Origin: a bacterium
GTDB lineage: Bacteria > Verrucomicrobiota > Verrucomicrobiia > Limisphaerales > RI-55
Direction: 5' to 3'
DNA length: 43,262 nucleotides
NCBI GenBank assembly: GCA_016124235.1
Contig: WGOC01000018.1
Span: forward strand, 1-43,262
In this document: in pieces, positions 40,457 through 43,262 of the stretch
Numbering within the stretch: position 1 is the first letter of the stretch
How the letters are laid out: each line of letters begins with the position of its first letter
Notes under the pieces: model-generated
Seen by the model: only the letters and a program-made list of their open reading frames with translations
Told to the model about the DNA's origin: nothing
Databases searched by the model: none
Made by a program: the position numbers and the translations under genes

Positions 40457-40951
40457 ATGAACTCGGATCTTGAAACGAAAATCAAAGCGGCGATGGCCAA
40501 TCCGCAGAACCTGGGCGAGATGCCGGACGCGGACGCCATTGGGACGGTCGGCAATTCCGATTGCGGCGAGATGCTCCGCATGTGGGTGAAATACAAGGAG
40601 GAGAACGGCCGCAAGGTGATCGACAAGGCGACGTTCCAGTCGTTCGGCTGCGAAACGGCGATCGCCGTGGCCAGTCTCGCGACTGAGTTGATCCGGGGCA
40701 AGACGGCCGATGAGGCGCTTGCGCTCAAGCCCGAACAATTGTCCGGCGAACTGGGACCGCTGCCGCCGATGAAGATTCATTGCGCCGAACTGGTGCAAGG
40801 GGCATTGCGCTCCACGCTGGCGCCGGAAAGATGTGAGGAGAACAAGGCTACATCAACGCCGGCCGCCGCTCAACAGGTTCCCAGCTTGATGGACAAGATG
40901 GGCTCGGGTGAACGTTCCGTCGGCGGGAAAAAGATCACGTTCATCAACTGA
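40457..40951 (+). CDS. IscU/NifU-N-like Fe-S scaffold protein
   Basis: A 164-residue U-type scaffold. Cysteines of the cluster site are present: S-D-C-G-E-M (about residue 35), F-G-C-E-T-A-I-A (about 64) and K-I-H-C-A-E-L (about 109), with L-P-P-M-K-I-H-C as in IscU. The aspartate that follows C-G in IscU (D39) is glutamate here. The C-terminal 40 residues are an extra polar tail ending G-G-K-K-I-T-F-I-N, with no [2Fe-2S] NifU domain. It closes the SUF row, which already contains a SufU, so two different U-type proteins are encoded together. It may act as a separate scaffold or carrier. Confidence 0.8.
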   Translation: MNSDLETKIKAAMANPQNLGEMPDADAIGTVGNSDCGEMLRMWVKYKEENGRKVIDKATFQSFGCETAIAVASLATELIRGKTADEALALKPEQLSGELGPLPPMKIHCAELVQGALRSTLAPERCEENKATSTPAAAQQVPSLMDKMGSGERSVGGKKITFIN

Positions 40952-40996
40952 AGAATGCGCCGGTCGTGGCGGCGATTCGCGGCGCCCCACAGGAAT

Positions 40997-43114
40997 CTAT
41001 TCCGTCCGTTTGATCCGGAAGAATTTGGCGGGCACGTTGGGGTCGATCGTGATCTCAGTCTGGCCGGATTGATTGGTTGTGGTGGATTGCCAACCCGCGG
41101 GGGCGACGTCGGAGCTTTCCTGGATTGAGTAGGTCGCGTTGGGCTCGGTTTCATCCCACTTCAAAGTCAATTTACCGTCGTTGCTCGTGTCGCCACGGAG
41201 TGCGATCAGGTTGCTAAGATCGTATTGCCGCACTTCGCCAAATTGCGTGACCATCTGCAGCGCGCGACTATCTGGAGTGAAGCGAAGCATCGACGGGGAT
41301 GCCGTGAGGTCGCTGATTTGTGCCAGCGTGCTGCCGGTGCGCGGATCCACAATCAGGGTCAGCGGCTGGTTGACACTGATGATTCTGCTGAACGCGAGAA
41401 ATCGATTATCGGACGACCAGGCGCTTGTGAGTGATTGAGACATGTACCCTCTGTAGGTGCGATTCGTCCGTCCTGAGTCGACGTCAATCTGCAGGCCGAT
41501 CACTCCGGAAGGAGCGGGTTCCAAAAAGAACACCTCTGATCCGTCCGGAGAGAATACCAGACCACCGTAGATACCTGAAGGGTTGGTGGGAATCGAACTG
41601 ACGAGACTTCCACCGCTCACATTGTAAATGTCGAACCGGGTAGGGTAGAAAAGCGCCACGCGATCGCCGGATGGGCCGACGCCCGCAAAACCCACCGAGA
41701 CTCCGCGGCTGGTCGAGCCTCCAAACTGGGGACCCTCGTTGCCGGTGGTCAGATCCACGATCCCTGCGAACGAGCCGTCGAAGGTACGCACATATATGTT
41801 GGTTCCGTGATCAGTGAAGGCGAGAGAGGCATTATGGTAGGGATAGGTTCCCAACAAGGAGCCGGTGGCGAGGCTGTAACGCCGTATTTCGGTGGACTCA
41901 ATCAAAGCCGGGTCGAACACAAAGTCCGAGACAAGGAACTCGTTCGCTGTTGGATTTGGTCGCACAATGCTTCGGTACACGCGGCCCGACAAGGGGCTGG
42001 CGAAATAGAAATCCTGAGTTTCACTGGTGACGTCCCAGGTGCGGATGCTGCCATCCTGGTACGCGCAAATGAGTTTGGAAGAATCGCTGGAAAGAACTCC
42101 GTAAGCGCTCAGAGTGAAATCACGTGAGTTCACAATCCCCGTGGCCGCGTCAAGCACGGTGATTTGATCCCAATCAATTCCCATGAGCAGGCTCTTCCCG
42201 TCGGACGAAAATTTGATAAGGTCCAGGCCGGCACCAACTTCAGAGTTCCAAAGGAGGTCGCCAGAATCCAGATCCACGTCACTGATCGCCGCCGGTGCAT
42301 TCGTTGTCTGAGGCAGCAGTAAGATAGCGTTACGGCCATCCTGACTGAGGTCGACAATCTGTCCTCCAACTGCGTGTGGAATGGTTGATTTCGTGCCGGC
42401 GGGCAGCTCGATTTTTTGGTCGGCGAAGAACAGGGCGCTTCCGTCGGGTGCGAGAAAGCACGGTTGAAGGTAGGGAATTCCACCCTGCCAGATGATTGAA
42501 CCAGTGCTGACGTCGTAAACAACAACGCTGTAATAGCCAAAGGTCGCGGCCAGCGTGGAACCGTCCGCAGACACCACTACGGCCCCCGGGTCTCCGTGGC
42601 CGGTGGCGAGCGTTCGAATCAATGTGAGATCGGATTTTTTGCGAAGATCAATCTGGCCCGTGGTGCTGGATGGGACGGCGATGAGATTCATATCGCGAGC
42701 CAGGGCAAGTCTTCGAGGTTCGTAACCCGGCTGGACCTCAACTTCATGGGTCATGGTCGCGGTGGCGACGTCCCATTGACGGAGATCGCCGGTTTGTAGT
42801 GTGAACAGCGTCTTCCCATCGGCGGAGATCGCCATGCCGGGGATCACGTTGCCGCCCAGCGGAAACGTTTTGGTGATCTCCTTGGTGGCCAGATTTCGGA
42901 AGTGAACTCCGTGAACCGAGATAGCGACGATTCCGTCGCCAGTTGGCAGCCAGTCGGCGGCACGCAACGAGCCCGGCCAAAAATGCGTGCTGGTCGGCGG
43001 GCCCAATTCCACCTGCGCAAATGCGTTGGTGAAGGTTTCGGTTATTACAATCCCCGCGATTGCGGCTGTTTTGACAAGGAAGCGGCTCCAATTTCTCCGA
43101 TTCATATAATCCAT
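40997..43114 (-). CDS. Secreted WD40-like beta-propeller protein
   Basis: A 705-residue exported protein. Signal peptide (about 1-33, A-I-A-G-I-V-I-T-E ... A-F-A-Q). Residues about 40-620 repeat propeller blades of the type S-x-D-G-x-x-L with L-R-Q-W-D-V, V-Y-D-V-S-T-G and R-T-W-D-V, enough for two propellers. The C-terminal 70 residues are the module shared by other secreted proteins here (Y-S-I-Q-E-S-S-D-V-A ... F-F-R-I-K-R-T-E). No enzyme motif is seen; its role is unknown, perhaps protein or ligand binding outside the cell. ATG 43114 or 43105 may be used. It is convergent with the SUF row. The last 148 bases of the window are its upstream region. Confidence 0.75.
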   Translation of the reverse strand: MDYMNRRNWSRFLVKTAAIAGIVITETFTNAFAQVELGPPTSTHFWPGSLRAADWLPTGDGIVAISVHGVHFRNLATKEITKTFPLGGNVIPGMAISADGKTLFTLQTGDLRQWDVATATMTHEVEVQPGYEPRRLALARDMNLIAVPSSTTGQIDLRKKSDLTLIRTLATGHGDPGAVVVSADGSTLAATFGYYSVVVYDVSTGSIIWQGGIPYLQPCFLAPDGSALFFADQKIELPAGTKSTIPHAVGGQIVDLSQDGRNAILLLPQTTNAPAAISDVDLDSGDLLWNSEVGAGLDLIKFSSDGKSLLMGIDWDQITVLDAATGIVNSRDFTLSAYGVLSSDSSKLICAYQDGSIRTWDVTSETQDFYFASPLSGRVYRSIVRPNPTANEFLVSDFVFDPALIESTEIRRYSLATGSLLGTYPYHNASLAFTDHGTNIYVRTFDGSFAGIVDLTTGNEGPQFGGSTSRGVSVGFAGVGPSGDRVALFYPTRFDIYNVSGGSLVSSIPTNPSGIYGGLVFSPDGSEVFFLEPAPSGVIGLQIDVDSGRTNRTYRGYMSQSLTSAWSSDNRFLAFSRIISVNQPLTLIVDPRTGSTLAQISDLTASPSMLRFTPDSRALQMVTQFGEVRQYDLSNLIALRGDTSNDGKLTLKWDETEPNATYSIQESSDVAPAGWQSTTTNQSGQTEITIDPNVPAKFFRIKRTE

Positions 43115-43262
43115 TGTCGGAACCTGCGAAAATCTTACACCTTACTTTTGATTTTGAATCCTGAGCAATAACCGGACAAGGGACGAAGTCGGCAACAATG
43201 TAACGATCGTTCACGCGGGCAAGAGGGGCCACGCAGCTTCCGGTTCCCAAATGAATTTATTC

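Noticed and set aside
1..43262. tRNA or rRNA genes
   Set aside because: No stretch with a T-loop GTTCRANYC plus matching acceptor stem was found on either strand by eye; a tRNAscan run would settle it.

Overview
The window looks like a chromosomal segment of a Verrucomicrobiota bacterium (Pedosphaera/Limisphaerales-like). This is inferred from moderately high GC, very large secreted mosaic proteins (PA14, chitobiase-type and Ig-like modules), many intergenic palindromes, and a recurrent C-terminal module (Y-x-x-Q-x-S ... W ... FYR/FFR) typical of secreted proteins in that phylum. No rRNA, tRNA, CRISPR array or prophage was seen. No taxonomic search could be run.

Layout. 1-1323: right end of an IS3-family element that has cut off the 5' part of an OLD-type ATPase/TOPRIM nuclease. 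1597-5778: a secreted propeller/PA14/diheme mosaic protein. 6131-9858: two unknown small proteins, a hotdog thioesterase and a membrane HTTM (gamma-carboxylase-like) protein. 10200-15071: a 1623-residue secreted repeat protein with its own strong terminator. 15629-18529: a SelD-N-type FAD oxidoreductase, a Nudix hydrolase, TadA and a TFIIB-type zinc-ribbon protein.

18561-30123 is the most distinctive region. A three-gene minus-strand operon encodes a nonaheme c554-like cytochrome, an octaheme MtrA/OmaB-like lipoprotein and an MtrB/PioB-like outer-membrane barrel. These are the three parts of a porin-cytochrome conduit for extracellular electron transfer. Upstream lie an orphan GldG-like membrane protein and two further nonaheme cytochromes, each with its own terminator. 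All nine hemes of the three nonaheme proteins correspond one to one, so they are one family with interchangeable accessory domains. With the diheme protein at 1597-5778 the window encodes 37 heme-binding motifs.

30912-40951: a KamA-type radical SAM gene diverges from a Fur/PerR-family regulator across a perfect 7-1-7 PerR-box palindrome. The regulator heads a SUF iron-sulfur locus: sufB, sufC, sufD, sufU, sufT, sufS, a DUF1858-rhodanese protein, a membrane-anchored unknown and an IscU/NifU-like scaffold. Most junctions of this locus hold palindromic or word-type repeats, and the unknown gene sits between the two arms of one. The locus could supply Fe-S clusters in a heme- and iron-rich cell under peroxide control. 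40997-43114 encodes a secreted beta-propeller protein with the same C-terminal module.
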